Of a stretch of DNA of 64,000 nt, positions 17,039 through 26,173 are shown piece by piece. The stretch's first letter is position 1; each line of letters opens with the position of its first letter. The notes beneath the pieces were generated by a model. The model had not been told where the DNA came from. It did not search any database and saw nothing but the letters and a program-made list of their open reading frames with translations. The position numbers and the translations under genes were made by a program. Source of the DNA: Xiheibacterium sp038325765 (GTDB taxonomy: Bacteria; Myxococcota_A; Polyangia; Nannocystales; Nannocystaceae); the NCBI GenBank assembly GCA_038325765.1, contig JBBQJI010000026.1, forward strand, positions 35,845-99,844. The letters are read 5' to 3'.

Positions 17039-18614
17039 GCGATGCGAACGGGCGCGAGATGATGCAGGCGTTGACGCCGCCCACGCCCATCGACAGCTTG
17101 CCCACGACGCCGGACTCGACTGCACACGGCTCGCGGAGCACGAAGCGCTCGTGTACCCGGCGGATCTCCGGGTGCACCTCGTCGGCGCCGATCGTGGTGG
17201 GAAAGTAGGCGCCGCGGGCATGCCCGAGATACTGGGCAGTGAGTTCCCAGCCGCCGCCGGCGCCCATCCCATGGCCGAAGCTGCCTTTTCGGGCGCTGAT
17301 CCGACAGCTCGGGGGCAGCAGCTCGCGCAGCACCTGGATCTCGTTGTGATCGCCGGGCGTGCCGGTGGCGTGCATGTCGAACTGCGAGATGGCTCCCGCA
17401 TCGACGTCGGCGTCGGCGATCGCCTGACGGATCGCCGCCACCGCCCCCTCCTTGGAGGGGGTGATGATGTGATCGGCGTCGGCGGTGATGCCGACCGACA
17501 GCGGCTCGAGGCCCAGCGGCGTCCAACCGCGGGCGACATAGTGATCGAGGTCGCCGATGATCCACACCGTCGCGCCGCCAGCGACGTGGGTGCCGCGCAT
17601 GCCGGTCAGCGGCTTGGAGACCTCGCCATCGTGCGACAGCACCCGGGCGTTATAGAACGCGCCGACGCTGATGGGGTTCGGCGCCGGGTCGGTGGCGCCG
17701 ACGACCACGAGCTTGGCCTCGCCGCGACGGATCGCCTCGATGCCGAGCTTGAGCGCGAAGCCGAAGGTCGAGCACGCGGCGAAGGGCGCGAAGCACATGC
17801 CGGTGATCCGACCGAGCATCGAGATCTGCGAGGACGGCGTGGACGCGATGTTCCATAGCGCCGACGCCGACACCTGATCCCACGGGGCCTCGGGTGCCCC
17901 CCACTCCGATCGCAGCTCGCGGATGCCCCGCTGCTTCTGCTTGATCACCACGGCCTTGGCCGTGGCGATGTCGCCCTCGATGTCGACGCCCTCGATCGCG
18001 CGGAGCGCTGCGAGGTAGGTGGCGAGATCTGCCGAGCGCTCGGCCCACCACGCCCACCACGCCTCCTCGGCATCGCCGCGATCGAGCTCGGGCACCTCGG
18101 CGGGATCAGGCGGCATCGTCGGGTCCACCGCAGCGCCTGCCGTGCGCGCGAGGTGCTCGCGCAGCGCCGCATTGCGGACCGGCTCGGCCCAGAACCGGTT
18201 CCACCGCCGCTGCGCCCGATCGAGCTCGCGGCCGATGCGATCGTAGGTGGGCACGTCGGTCAGGCCACCGCCCACGATCACCTGGGCTCTGCCGCCGAGA
18301 TCGCGCAGCTCACCTTCGATCTCCGGGTTCTGGCGTAGCGCCTGGATGAACCCGCCGATCGCGAACTTGGTCGGGCCACCGAACTTGCGATGGAGCAGGG
18401 CATAGCGGCTCGGCGGGAAGCGGTCGTCGATCCACGGCTTGTAGTCGGCGAAGTCGAAGCTCGGCTCCCCGACCAGGAAGTTACTGGGCCCAAAGCCGCG
18501 AAACCGCGACAGCCAGCTCGCCGGGCTCGACATCGTCTCGCCGAACGCGTCGATGTCGCGCGCCCCCGGAGCCACCAGGCCCCAGCCGAAAACACCGATG
18601 CGACGTGGGTCCAT
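17034..18614 (-). CDS. Stand-alone beta-ketoacyl synthase (KAS, FabF-like)
   Basis: 526 aa. The thiolase-fold triad is intact: Cys281 in FAACSTFG, His415 in MHATGTPGDHNE and His448 in GSFGHGMGAGG. It catalyses decarboxylative Claisen condensation of acyl chains in fatty acid or polyketide synthesis. It is about 100 residues longer than FabF because of an insert around residues 150-250 (WWAWWAERSADLATYL). No acyl carrier protein, ketoreductase or acyltransferase gene is adjacent, so its pathway cannot be named. ATG 18614 is chosen because upstream in-frame sequence does not resemble the family. Confidence 0.87.
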   Translation of the reverse strand: MDPRRIGVFGWGLVAPGARDIDAFGETMSSPASWLSRFRGFGPSNFLVGEPSFDFADYKPWIDDRFPPSRYALLHRKFGGPTKFAIGGFIQALRQNPEIEGELRDLGGRAQVIVGGGLTDVPTYDRIGRELDRAQRRWNRFWAEPVRNAALREHLARTAGAAVDPTMPPDPAEVPELDRGDAEEAWWAWWAERSADLATYLAALRAIEGVDIEGDIATAKAVVIKQKQRGIRELRSEWGAPEAPWDQVSASALWNIASTPSSQISMLGRITGMCFAPFAACSTFGFALKLGIEAIRRGEAKLVVVGATDPAPNPISVGAFYNARVLSHDGEVSKPLTGMRGTHVAGGATVWIIGDLDHYVARGWTPLGLEPLSVGITADADHIITPSKEGAVAAIRQAIADADVDAGAISQFDMHATGTPGDHNEIQVLRELLPPSCRISARKGSFGHGMGAGGGWELTAQYLGHARGAYFPTTIGADEVHPEIRRVHERFVLREPCAVESGVVGKLSMGVGGVNACIISRPFASP

Positions 18615-18686
18615 TGTCTGCCCAGTTGTAGCCGATGTAGCCGACCTTTGGACTCGCGCCGAGCCCCGGGGGCGGCGGCGGCCCGG

Positions 18687-18692
18687 TATCAT
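18687..18692 (+). promoter_or_regulatory. -10-like TATCAT of kinase gene
   Basis: TATCAT ends 6 nt before GTG 18699. Confidence 0.45.
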
Positions 18693-18698
18693 GCGCCG

Positions 18699-21494
18699 GT
18701 GGACACCCGCGAGCACGCCGACGATGCGACGCTCGTGACCGGGGGCGGTGCGCGACCGCCCGCGGCGCTGTCACGCGGGATGTTGGTGTCCCGCTACGTG
18801 ATCGTCGACCGCCTCGGCAGCGGGTCGATGGGCGCCGTTCATACCGCCTACGACCCCGAGCTCGATCGCCGCATCGCCCTCAAGCTGCTGCACGAGCCGC
18901 CAGGCGACGGCGTCGCGGCGGTCCGCGAGGCCCAGGCCTTGGCGCGGCTGAGCCACCGCAACGTGGTGGCAGTCCACGACGCCGGTCGCCACCACGGCCG
19001 CGTCTTCATCGCGATGGAGTACGTCGCCGGCTCCAACCTGCGCGAGTGGCTGCAGGCGGAGGCGCGGGGGCGCGGCGAGATCCTGCGCGTGTTCGTCGCG
19101 GCCGGGCGCGGCCTCGCTGCCGCCCATGCGGCGGGGATCATCCACCGCGACTTCAAACCAGACAACGTCCTGGTCGGCACGGATGGCTCGGTGCGGGTCG
19201 CCGACTTCGGGATCGCCGACATCGACCCGCGCCGCGACGACACGCTGGCCCTGTCTTCGGGCGATGCCGCGACGCTGCGGCCGATCGGCACGCCGGCGTA
19301 CATGGCACCCGAGGTCCGCCTGGGCACCGGCAGCGACGCCCGCGGCGATCAGTATTCGTTCTGTGTGGCGTTGGTCGAGGCGCTGACGCAGAACCGGCCG
19401 GTGCTCACCTCCACGCTCGTTCAGCTCACCGGCGACGGTGACGCGCTGCCTGCAGCGGCGGCGAACCTGCTGCCACTGCGGTTACGCCGGGCGCTGCGCA
19501 CCGGGCTCGCGATCGATCCTGGGCGACGTTGGCCGAGCATGACCGCGCTGCTCGACGCGCTCACGGCCGCCGAGCGCTCGCCGCTGCGTCGGCTGCTGGT
19601 GCCGGGGATGGTGACCGCGGGGATCGTGGCCGGCACCTTGCTGGCGTACCCGTGGCCGGGCCGCGAGCCGCCGTGCGCTGGCGATGCCGCGCTCGCCGAC
19701 GCGCTGTGGGGCGAGACCCAACGCGAGGCCGTGCGCCGGGCGATGGGCACTGGCACCCGGGGCTACGAGGCGACGTCGCTGGACACGACGATCGTCGCGC
19801 TCGACGCGTGGACCGAGCGCTGGCGCGCCCAGTGGCGCGATGCCTGCGAAGCCACCCGCGTGCGCGGCGAGCAGACGCCCGATCAGCTCGCGCTGCGCAC
19901 CTCCTGCCTCGAGTCGGGCAAGGCCCGGGCCCAGGCCGTGATCACCCTGCTGTCGCGCCCCGACGAGCGCGTCGCCGAGCACGCGGTGGCAGAGCTCGCG
20001 GTGCTCCCCGATCCCGAGGTGTGCGCCGACATCGACGCGTTGCGGGCCCGTATCCCGCCGCCCGACACCCGCGAGGTCGCACAGCGCGTGGCGGCGGTCC
20101 GAGCGGAGCTCGCCCGCGCCACCACCCTCGCGATCGCAGGCGTGAACGCCGAGGCCCGCGTCATCGGCGAGACCGCGATCGTCGAGGCCGATACCATCGG
20201 CTACGCGCCACTGCGGGCCGAGGCCCGAACCACGCTCGCTTCGGCGCTCGAGCAGCCCTCCGAGCGTCCGCGCGCGATCGATCTGCTCACGGAGTCGATC
20301 GCCATCGCGCTCGGCGTCGGCCATGACCAGGAGGCCGCGGATTCGGTGACCTCGCTGTTGTCCGTGTTGCGCAACGTCGGTGAGACCACCGAGGCGCTGC
20401 GCTGGGCGAGGCTGGCGGACGCGCTGATCGGGCGTGTGGGCGACCCACCGCGGCTGCGGGCCAAGCTCTCGATGCAGCTCGCCCAGATCGCGGGCGCCCG
20501 TGGCGAGCCCCGGATCGCCGTGGCCCACGCCGAGCAAGCGCTCGCGCTCGTCGAGCGCACCGCGGTGCTCCATGGTCGTCGCGGGGCCGCGCATGCCGTC
20601 CTCGCCGGTGCCGCGCGAAACGCCGGCGAGTATCGACGGGCGCTGCACCACGCGAACCTCGCCTACGAGGACGCCGCGGAGTCATTGGGTGAGCGTCACC
20701 CCGTCGCCATCGCGGCGCTGCAGATGGTCGCGATCAGCCACGCCGACCATGGCGATCACGCCCGCGCCATCGCCACCTGCGAGCGCATCCTCGCCACCAT
20801 CGCCGCCGACGCCGACGCTGGCGCGCGCTTTGGGCTGAGCACCCGCTCCAATCTCGCCATGTTCCTCGCCGCCGTCGGGCGCTACGACGAGGCGCGCCTG
20901 TGGCTGCTGCTGGTCGCGGCCGACGTTGCGACCCGAAGCGGTGGCGAGAGCCGCGAGTACGCCGAGGCCCTCTCCAACCGGGCCGTGGTCGAGCTGCGCG
21001 ACGGCGGTGCAGCGCTCGCGCGCGCCCTCGCCGAGTACGCCCACGACATCTATGACCGCGTGACCCCGCGCCATCCCGCTCGCGCGGTGCTCGAGATCCT
21101 CCGGGGCGACATCGCATTCGCGCAGGGACGCCTCGTCGAATCCCGGGATTTCTACGACGGTGCCCTCGGCGTCGCGATCCCGGCCTTCGGCGCCGAACAT
21201 CCCCACAGCATCGAGGCTGCCGCCCACCTCGCCCACGTGCTGGCGCGACTGGGCGATGGTGCTGCGGCGTGGGCCAAGCTCGAGCCGATGATCGCCGACG
21301 GCTCGATGCGGCGTCCGTTGCGGGCGCTCGTGCTCGTCGATGCCGTGCTCGTCGCCGCGCTCACCCACGATCCGCGCGAGCCGGCGCTGCGTGCCGAACT
21401 CATGCCGTTGCTCGACGGGCTCGGCGACGGGGCGCTGTGGCATCGCGACGACCTCGCCCGGTGGTCGGACCCAGGTGGTGCGCCGACACGATGA
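18699..21494 (+). CDS. Receptor Ser/Thr kinase with TM and TPR-like array
   Basis: 931 aa. Kinase domain about 34-290: glycine loop LGSGSMGAV (Gly40), HRDFKPDN with Asp151, DFGIADID and IGTPAYMAPE. A TM helix follows (LLVPGMVTAGIVAGTLLAY, about 299-318). The extracytoplasmic part opens with the W-x7-C-x19-C-L module and continues as helical TPR-like repeats. The plan matches the kinases at 1278 and 6543, without the anti-sigma-like N-terminus. GTG 18699 is favoured by TATCAT at the right spacing; an ATG at 18780 would still keep the kinase domain. The stop overlaps the next gene's ATG (ATGA), implying translational coupling. Confidence 0.9.
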   Translation: MDTREHADDATLVTGGGARPPAALSRGMLVSRYVIVDRLGSGSMGAVHTAYDPELDRRIALKLLHEPPGDGVAAVREAQALARLSHRNVVAVHDAGRHHGRVFIAMEYVAGSNLREWLQAEARGRGEILRVFVAAGRGLAAAHAAGIIHRDFKPDNVLVGTDGSVRVADFGIADIDPRRDDTLALSSGDAATLRPIGTPAYMAPEVRLGTGSDARGDQYSFCVALVEALTQNRPVLTSTLVQLTGDGDALPAAAANLLPLRLRRALRTGLAIDPGRRWPSMTALLDALTAAERSPLRRLLVPGMVTAGIVAGTLLAYPWPGREPPCAGDAALADALWGETQREAVRRAMGTGTRGYEATSLDTTIVALDAWTERWRAQWRDACEATRVRGEQTPDQLALRTSCLESGKARAQAVITLLSRPDERVAEHAVAELAVLPDPEVCADIDALRARIPPPDTREVAQRVAAVRAELARATTLAIAGVNAEARVIGETAIVEADTIGYAPLRAEARTTLASALEQPSERPRAIDLLTESIAIALGVGHDQEAADSVTSLLSVLRNVGETTEALRWARLADALIGRVGDPPRLRAKLSMQLAQIAGARGEPRIAVAHAEQALALVERTAVLHGRRGAAHAVLAGAARNAGEYRRALHHANLAYEDAAESLGERHPVAIAALQMVAISHADHGDHARAIATCERILATIAADADAGARFGLSTRSNLAMFLAAVGRYDEARLWLLLVAADVATRSGGESREYAEALSNRAVVELRDGGAALARALAEYAHDIYDRVTPRHPARAVLEILRGDIAFAQGRLVESRDFYDGALGVAIPAFGAEHPHSIEAAAHLAHVLARLGDGAAAWAKLEPMIADGSMRRPLRALVLVDAVLVAALTHDPREPALRAELMPLLDGLGDGALWHRDDLARWSDPGGAPTR

Positions 21495-24067
21495 CCGCCG
21501 AACCGACGGCGGTGAGTCCCAGGGGCGCCGCCTGGTGGCTGCGGCGAACGCTGGCGCAGCGCTGGGACGCCATCGCCGTCGTGCTGCTCGCCACATGGGT
21601 GCTGTGGCCGATCCCGATCGAGGTCCCGCGCTCGCAGGATCACACCGTCCACCTCGCGCGGGCGTGGATCATCGGCCAGAACCTCGCGTCGGGCCACATC
21701 ACCGGGTGGAGCTCCACGTGGTTCTTCGGCTTCCCCGCGGGCGAGCTGTATCCGGTGCTCGGCGATCTCGCGGTCGCGGCGGTGCGCGGCGCGACGCTGG
21801 GCCTGTTGCCGTGGGCGCACTGCTACGCGGTCACGTTCTGGATCGGCTACGTCCTGGGCGCCCTCGCCATCGGTCGCATCGGCCGAGCGGTCGGCTGGGG
21901 GCCGTGGCCAGGGCTCGTCGCCGCGGCGCTGTTCGTGCTCGATCCGGGCGAGACGCGCGAGGGCGGTTTTCGCTTCACGGTGTTCTTCGGGGTCTGGCTG
22001 CAACCGCTGGCGGTGGCGTGGACGTGGTGCGCCGTCGCGGAGCTCCACGCGGCGTGCCAGCGCCGTCCGCTGGTCGGCGGCGCGCTCGTGCGTCCGTGTG
22101 TGCTCGTCGCCCTCGCGCTGCTCGCCCACCCGATCACCATGCCGCTGCTCGCTGTGCTGTTACCGCTGTGGGTCCTCGCGCAGCCTCGAGACGCCTGGAT
22201 CCGCAGTGGCGTCGTCGCGGCCGCCGTGGCTGGGCTCGCGCTCGGGGCCGCGGCGTGGTTCCTCGCGCCGATGATCGCCCACCGGGCATGGATGGCCAGC
22301 TTCGGCGCGCTGCACCGCGGACTCTCGGCGATGCTCGGCGACGTCGCCTCGGGCGCGTGGGCGGGCCGCATGGCAGCCCCCGTAGGCTGGACGATCACAG
22401 CGGGCGTGGTGTGGTCGCTCGTCCGCGGCGACAGATTCGCCCGGTTCGTGGCCGCCGCGGCGGTGCTCGTGTGGCTGCTCGCCTGCCGTGAAGCGCTGTG
22501 GATCCCGCGGCTGGATCGCCTCGCCGACGGCTTCCGCGCCCTGCAGTACCAGCGCTTCGTCATGTGTGCCAAGCCGGGGCTGTTCCTCGCCGCCGGCGTG
22601 GTGCTGACCGCCGCGGTGCGTGCGGTGTACGAGCGCCGCAGCGAAGTCCGCACGCACGCGGCGGTGACGGTGGCCGCCGTCCTGTGCGCGAGCTGGGTCG
22701 TCGTGCTCGTGCATGCCACCGCCCGCGCCACGCATGTACACGGCGTCGGCGTCGTCCAGATCGGTCGCAGCGGCGATGCGGACGCCGACGCCCAGTTCGA
22801 GCGCGACTGGGCGCTGTGCACCGCGTGGATCGCCGCGCGCTGGACCGCGCGCGATCGATTCTTTCGCGTCGCCTACGAGACCGAGTCGCGTCACGGCCAC
22901 GGCCTCGCCGACGCACCGGTCTACACCGGCGCGCCCGCCTACAAGATCGGCTCGACGCCGGGCGAGACCTTCGTGCACCGGCCCGAGAGCGACAGCCCCG
23001 CGGTCCTCGATCGACTCCGCGTGCGCTACCTGGTCACGCTGTCGGCGACGCCCGGCGCCGAGGTGGCACGCTTCGGCCCGCTGCGCGTGCTCGAGCGGCC
23101 GCTGGTGGAAGGGGTCGCCCGCGTCATCGGTGGCGGCGGCACGCTCACCGTCGTCCATGATGATCCCGATGGCGAGGGCGTCGTCGTCGATGTCGACGGC
23201 AGCGGCCCCGGCTCGCGCCTGGTGTTCGCGGTCGCCGGGTATCCGCGCTGGTCCCTGCTGCGTGACGGTGAGGCCGTGGAGTGGGTCGAGGTGCCCGTGG
23301 TCGGTGGTGAGGCGCCGGCGACCCAGCAGAGCCGGCGGGCGGGCGACCATGTCGAGGGGCGGGCCGATCGCACGCTGCCGAGCGAGCCGATGTTGATCGC
23401 CGCCGACGGGGCCGATGGCCGGTGGGAGCTCCGCTACCGCCGCTGGCTGCCCGTCGACATCGTCGCTGTGATCGCGGCGGCGCTGGCGATCGCGACCGGC
23501 GTGCTCGCGCGGCGACGCAGCGAGGCGTTCGGTCACGCGCTCGAGGCCGCAGCCGCGCGGCTGCATCCGCTGTCGCTCGTGGTGGTGGCCGTGGTGCTCG
23601 CGGTCGCGCCCGCGGTGCGATGGCTCGGGCGCCGGGCGGCCGAACGCCCCCTGGCCAGCGCGTGGCTGCGCGACGGCCGGGCGGTCGACGCCTGGGGCAT
23701 GCGGGCGTGCGCGATGGAGATCGCACGCGTGATCGGGCCGACGGTGTGCCTCGATCCCGCCACCACCCCCACCGCGCAGTTTCCCGGGATCATCGTCGGC
23801 GAGGCACCGATCGACGGCTACGTGGCGATCGAGGACGGCACGCGCGAACGGGCCTCGCTCACGGTCGAGGTCTCGGCGCGGCAGCAGGGCGGCACGTGGT
23901 CGGTGGTCTTCCACGAAGCGATGACCCTCGCCAGGGGCAAACGCCGGCTCGCGATCGCGCTCGACCACTTCGGCGTCGGCACGCGCGTGGATCTGCAGGT
24001 CCGGATCGTCGTTGCGAGGGGCGCCTCGGCCCCGCGGCTGGGCCTCGATCTGACGCTGCCGGAGTGA
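21491..24067 (+). CDS. Large polytopic membrane protein, GT-C/PTPS-related type
   Basis: 858 aa with at least twelve hydrophobic helices. The first block (IPIEVPRSQDHTVHLARAW, then GWSSTWFFGFPAGEL) resembles the first extracytoplasmic loop of GT-C glycosyltransferases and the 'PTPS-related' membrane family, in which an acidic residue near a DH motif is catalytic. A large soluble loop follows the helices (about residues 430-650), then more TM segments and a soluble end. It may transfer a lipid-linked sugar to an exported target. Coupled by ATGA to the receptor kinase upstream, it could be that kinase's partner or target. Confidence 0.78.
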   Translation: MTAEPTAVSPRGAAWWLRRTLAQRWDAIAVVLLATWVLWPIPIEVPRSQDHTVHLARAWIIGQNLASGHITGWSSTWFFGFPAGELYPVLGDLAVAAVRGATLGLLPWAHCYAVTFWIGYVLGALAIGRIGRAVGWGPWPGLVAAALFVLDPGETREGGFRFTVFFGVWLQPLAVAWTWCAVAELHAACQRRPLVGGALVRPCVLVALALLAHPITMPLLAVLLPLWVLAQPRDAWIRSGVVAAAVAGLALGAAAWFLAPMIAHRAWMASFGALHRGLSAMLGDVASGAWAGRMAAPVGWTITAGVVWSLVRGDRFARFVAAAAVLVWLLACREALWIPRLDRLADGFRALQYQRFVMCAKPGLFLAAGVVLTAAVRAVYERRSEVRTHAAVTVAAVLCASWVVVLVHATARATHVHGVGVVQIGRSGDADADAQFERDWALCTAWIAARWTARDRFFRVAYETESRHGHGLADAPVYTGAPAYKIGSTPGETFVHRPESDSPAVLDRLRVRYLVTLSATPGAEVARFGPLRVLERPLVEGVARVIGGGGTLTVVHDDPDGEGVVVDVDGSGPGSRLVFAVAGYPRWSLLRDGEAVEWVEVPVVGGEAPATQQSRRAGDHVEGRADRTLPSEPMLIAADGADGRWELRYRRWLPVDIVAVIAAALAIATGVLARRRSEAFGHALEAAAARLHPLSLVVVAVVLAVAPAVRWLGRRAAERPLASAWLRDGRAVDAWGMRACAMEIARVIGPTVCLDPATTPTAQFPGIIVGEAPIDGYVAIEDGTRERASLTVEVSARQQGGTWSVVFHEAMTLARGKRRLAIALDHFGVGTRVDLQVRIVVARGASAPRLGLDLTLPE

Positions 24068-24197
24068 ACGGACGTACCGGAGGGTCCCAGCGGTCACCCA
24101 TCGAAGCCCAATCTCCAGCCCCCCCCGAACCCGCTTGGTGACTAATTCTATGCGATGCCGAGCGGCCGCGGCGATGGACGCCGCGCGAGACGACAGT
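24068..24197. other. Intergenic, no feature recognised
   Basis: About 130 bases between the membrane protein and the barrel gene. There is no clear hairpin and no ORF with coding character. Confidence 0.5.
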
Positions 24198-24203
24198 TAT
24201 CGT
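24198..24203 (+). promoter_or_regulatory. -10-like TATCGT deciding the start of the barrel gene
   Basis: TATCGT overlaps the GTG at 24202 and ends 7 nt before GTG 24211, so the latter is the likely start. Confidence 0.4.
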
Positions 24204-24210
24204 GCCCGAC

Positions 24211-25446
24211 GTGCTCCTGCCGTGTGCGTATCCACTGCTCGTCTGTATCCTCGGCCCCGAGCCCACACCGGCCCCCACCGATCCGGCGCCCGCCGAGTCG
24301 ACCGTGCAGCCCGGTGACTCCGCGATCCCCGAGCCACCCGCGGGCCCGGACGACGGGACGTCCACAGACGATCAGCGCGCCGCGGCTGGCCCCGACGCGG
24401 TGCCCGCAGCCGAGGAGGTCGATGCGACCGACGCTGCAGAGCCGGACCCAGCCCCACCGCCGGCCGAGACCCCGCCGCTCGACCCCCCGCTCGATCCGTC
24501 GGCCGCAACCTCGACCGACTCGGGCACGCCGCCCGACGACACGATCGGTGCCGGGCCGCGTGGCCTGCAGCGCCACCGCTTCGTCTACAAGAACCTCACC
24601 GCGGCGCGCTACAACCCCCTGGGCCTCGCCAACGAGTTCCAGTTCGGTTGGCGTCTGCAGCTCGTCGACAAGAACACCGCGCTCTTCAAGGAGAGCTACT
24701 TCGCGCTCAAGGCCCACACCTTCTTGAACCCGGCGTTCGGTCGCGTGGGTCCGATGGTCGAGCTGCAGCCGATCGCGCTGCTCAACCTGTACGCGATCTA
24801 CAACGCGGTGGGCTACTTCAAGACCTTCGATCAGCTGCAGTCGTTCCAGAGCCCCTCGGTCGAGGCCAACGACACCGAGCTCCGGGCCAGCACCGACCAG
24901 CGCTATCCCGGCACCGGCCACCTCGTGACGCTCTCGGCGCTGCTGCAGGCCAAGGTCGGCCGCGTCGCGATCCGCGACAACGTCAAATTCTATTGGAGTA
25001 AGTTCAACCTCAACCGCGACCCGCGGACCGGTCGCCAGGACACGGTCTACTACGACCAGACGCTGGACATCTTGCAGCCCAACAACGGCTGGGTGATGAC
25101 CAACGATCTCGATGCCCTGTACCTGTTCGACTTCGGCCTCAAGCTGGGCGCCCGCTACACCTACACCCACGCGTTTTATCGCGACGACGCGTTCCTGGCC
25201 GGCGAGACCACGGACACCCTCGCCGACACCCACCGCGTCGGCCCCGCGATCCTCTACAGTCCGCCGAAGTGGCGCGCCAAAGCTGCGAAGCGCACCGGCG
25301 TGTCGCGCAAGCGCTGGTACAACCCCACCGCGTTCCTACTCGCCCAGTGGTGGGCCGAGCATCGCTTCCGTACCGGCTCCGACGTGTCGGCGGGCGTCCC
25401 CTACCTCGTGCTGGGCTTCAGCTTCGAGGGCGACTTCTTCCCGTAG
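24211..25446 (+). CDS. Predicted outer-membrane beta-barrel protein
   Basis: 411 aa from GTG 24211 (414 from GTG 24202). A hydrophobic N-terminus (LLPCAYPLLVCILG) is followed by a long Pro/Asp/Ala/Thr linker to about residue 115. The rest is rich in aromatic, alternating segments (YFALKAHTFLNP, IALLNLYAIYNAVGYFKTF, LKLGARYTYTHAFY) and ends in a phenylalanine-rich strand (VLGFSFEGDFFP), as outer-membrane barrels do. No known porin or receptor family is recognisable. A role in transport or surface display is possible. Confidence 0.75.
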   Translation: MLLPCAYPLLVCILGPEPTPAPTDPAPAESTVQPGDSAIPEPPAGPDDGTSTDDQRAAAGPDAVPAAEEVDATDAAEPDPAPPPAETPPLDPPLDPSAATSTDSGTPPDDTIGAGPRGLQRHRFVYKNLTAARYNPLGLANEFQFGWRLQLVDKNTALFKESYFALKAHTFLNPAFGRVGPMVELQPIALLNLYAIYNAVGYFKTFDQLQSFQSPSVEANDTELRASTDQRYPGTGHLVTLSALLQAKVGRVAIRDNVKFYWSKFNLNRDPRTGRQDTVYYDQTLDILQPNNGWVMTNDLDALYLFDFGLKLGARYTYTHAFYRDDAFLAGETTDTLADTHRVGPAILYSPPKWRAKAAKRTGVSRKRWYNPTAFLLAQWWAEHRFRTGSDVSAGVPYLVLGFSFEGDFFP

Positions 25447-25519
25447 CGCCCCGGCGGACGTCACCGCGCCGTCACCTCCACGTCACACGCCCCCTACCTT
25501 TCGCCTTCCGGTGGCGTGT

Positions 25520-25525
25520 TACGGT
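25520..25525 (+). promoter_or_regulatory. -10-like TACGGT of DUF47-PiT operon
   Basis: TACGGT ends 9 nt before GTG 25535. Confidence 0.45.
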
Positions 25526-25534
25526 CCGCCCACC

Positions 25535-26173
25535 GTGGGACTCCAGGCCTTCTTTCGCAGCCTCCTCCCCAAGGAGGAGCGCTTCTTCGACCTCCTCGAG
25601 CATCAGGCCCAGATCGCCCACGATGCGGCCTGCGCCCTGGCGACGTTCAGCGAGGGAGTCTCGGTCACCGACGTCGGCAAGCGCGTGCAGGAGCAGGAGC
25701 ACGCCGGCGACAAGCTGGTGCACGAGCTCGAGGAGACGTTGGCCAAGACCTACGTGACACCGATCGATCGCGAGGACATCCACGCGTTGGCGATCGAGCT
25801 CGACGACATCATCGATCTCACCAACAAGGCGGCCCGGGCCTGCGATCTGATGGGCGTGCAGACCCCGACCCCGGCGATGACGGCGATGATGGGCGTGCTG
25901 GTCAAGACCACCGCCGAACTCGGTCAGGCGGTGCCGATGCTGCGCAAGCGGGACTACGCCGGCATCTTCGCCGCCAAGGCCCGGATCCGCACCCTCGAGA
26001 AGGAGGGCGACCGGGTGCACCGAGCCGCGATCAGTGAGCTGTTCAGGACCGTCGAGATCGACGCCAAGGTCCTGCTCCGCGAGCGCGAGGTGCTCGAGGA
26101 TCTCGAGAGCGCGCTCGATCACTGCGAGAGCGTCGCCGACACGCTGTCCAACCTGGCGGTCAAGCATGGTTAG
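25535..26173 (+). CDS. DUF47/PhoU-like phosphate transport accessory protein
   Basis: 212 aa, all-helical. QEQEHAGDKLVHELEETLAKTYVTPIDREDIHALA is family-typical (split here: QEQEHAGDKLVHELEETL, then TPIDREDIHALAIELDDIID), with acidic/His pairs that bind metal in PhoU-like bundles. Proteins of this family are almost always encoded just before a PiT transporter and are thought to regulate it. The pairing holds here, with an 8-nt overlap into the PiT gene. It is likely cytoplasmic and membrane-associated. Confidence 0.92.
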   Translation: MGLQAFFRSLLPKEERFFDLLEHQAQIAHDAACALATFSEGVSVTDVGKRVQEQEHAGDKLVHELEETLAKTYVTPIDREDIHALAIELDDIIDLTNKAARACDLMGVQTPTPAMTAMMGVLVKTTAELGQAVPMLRKRDYAGIFAAKARIRTLEKEGDRVHRAAISELFRTVEIDAKVLLREREVLEDLESALDHCESVADTLSNLAVKHG

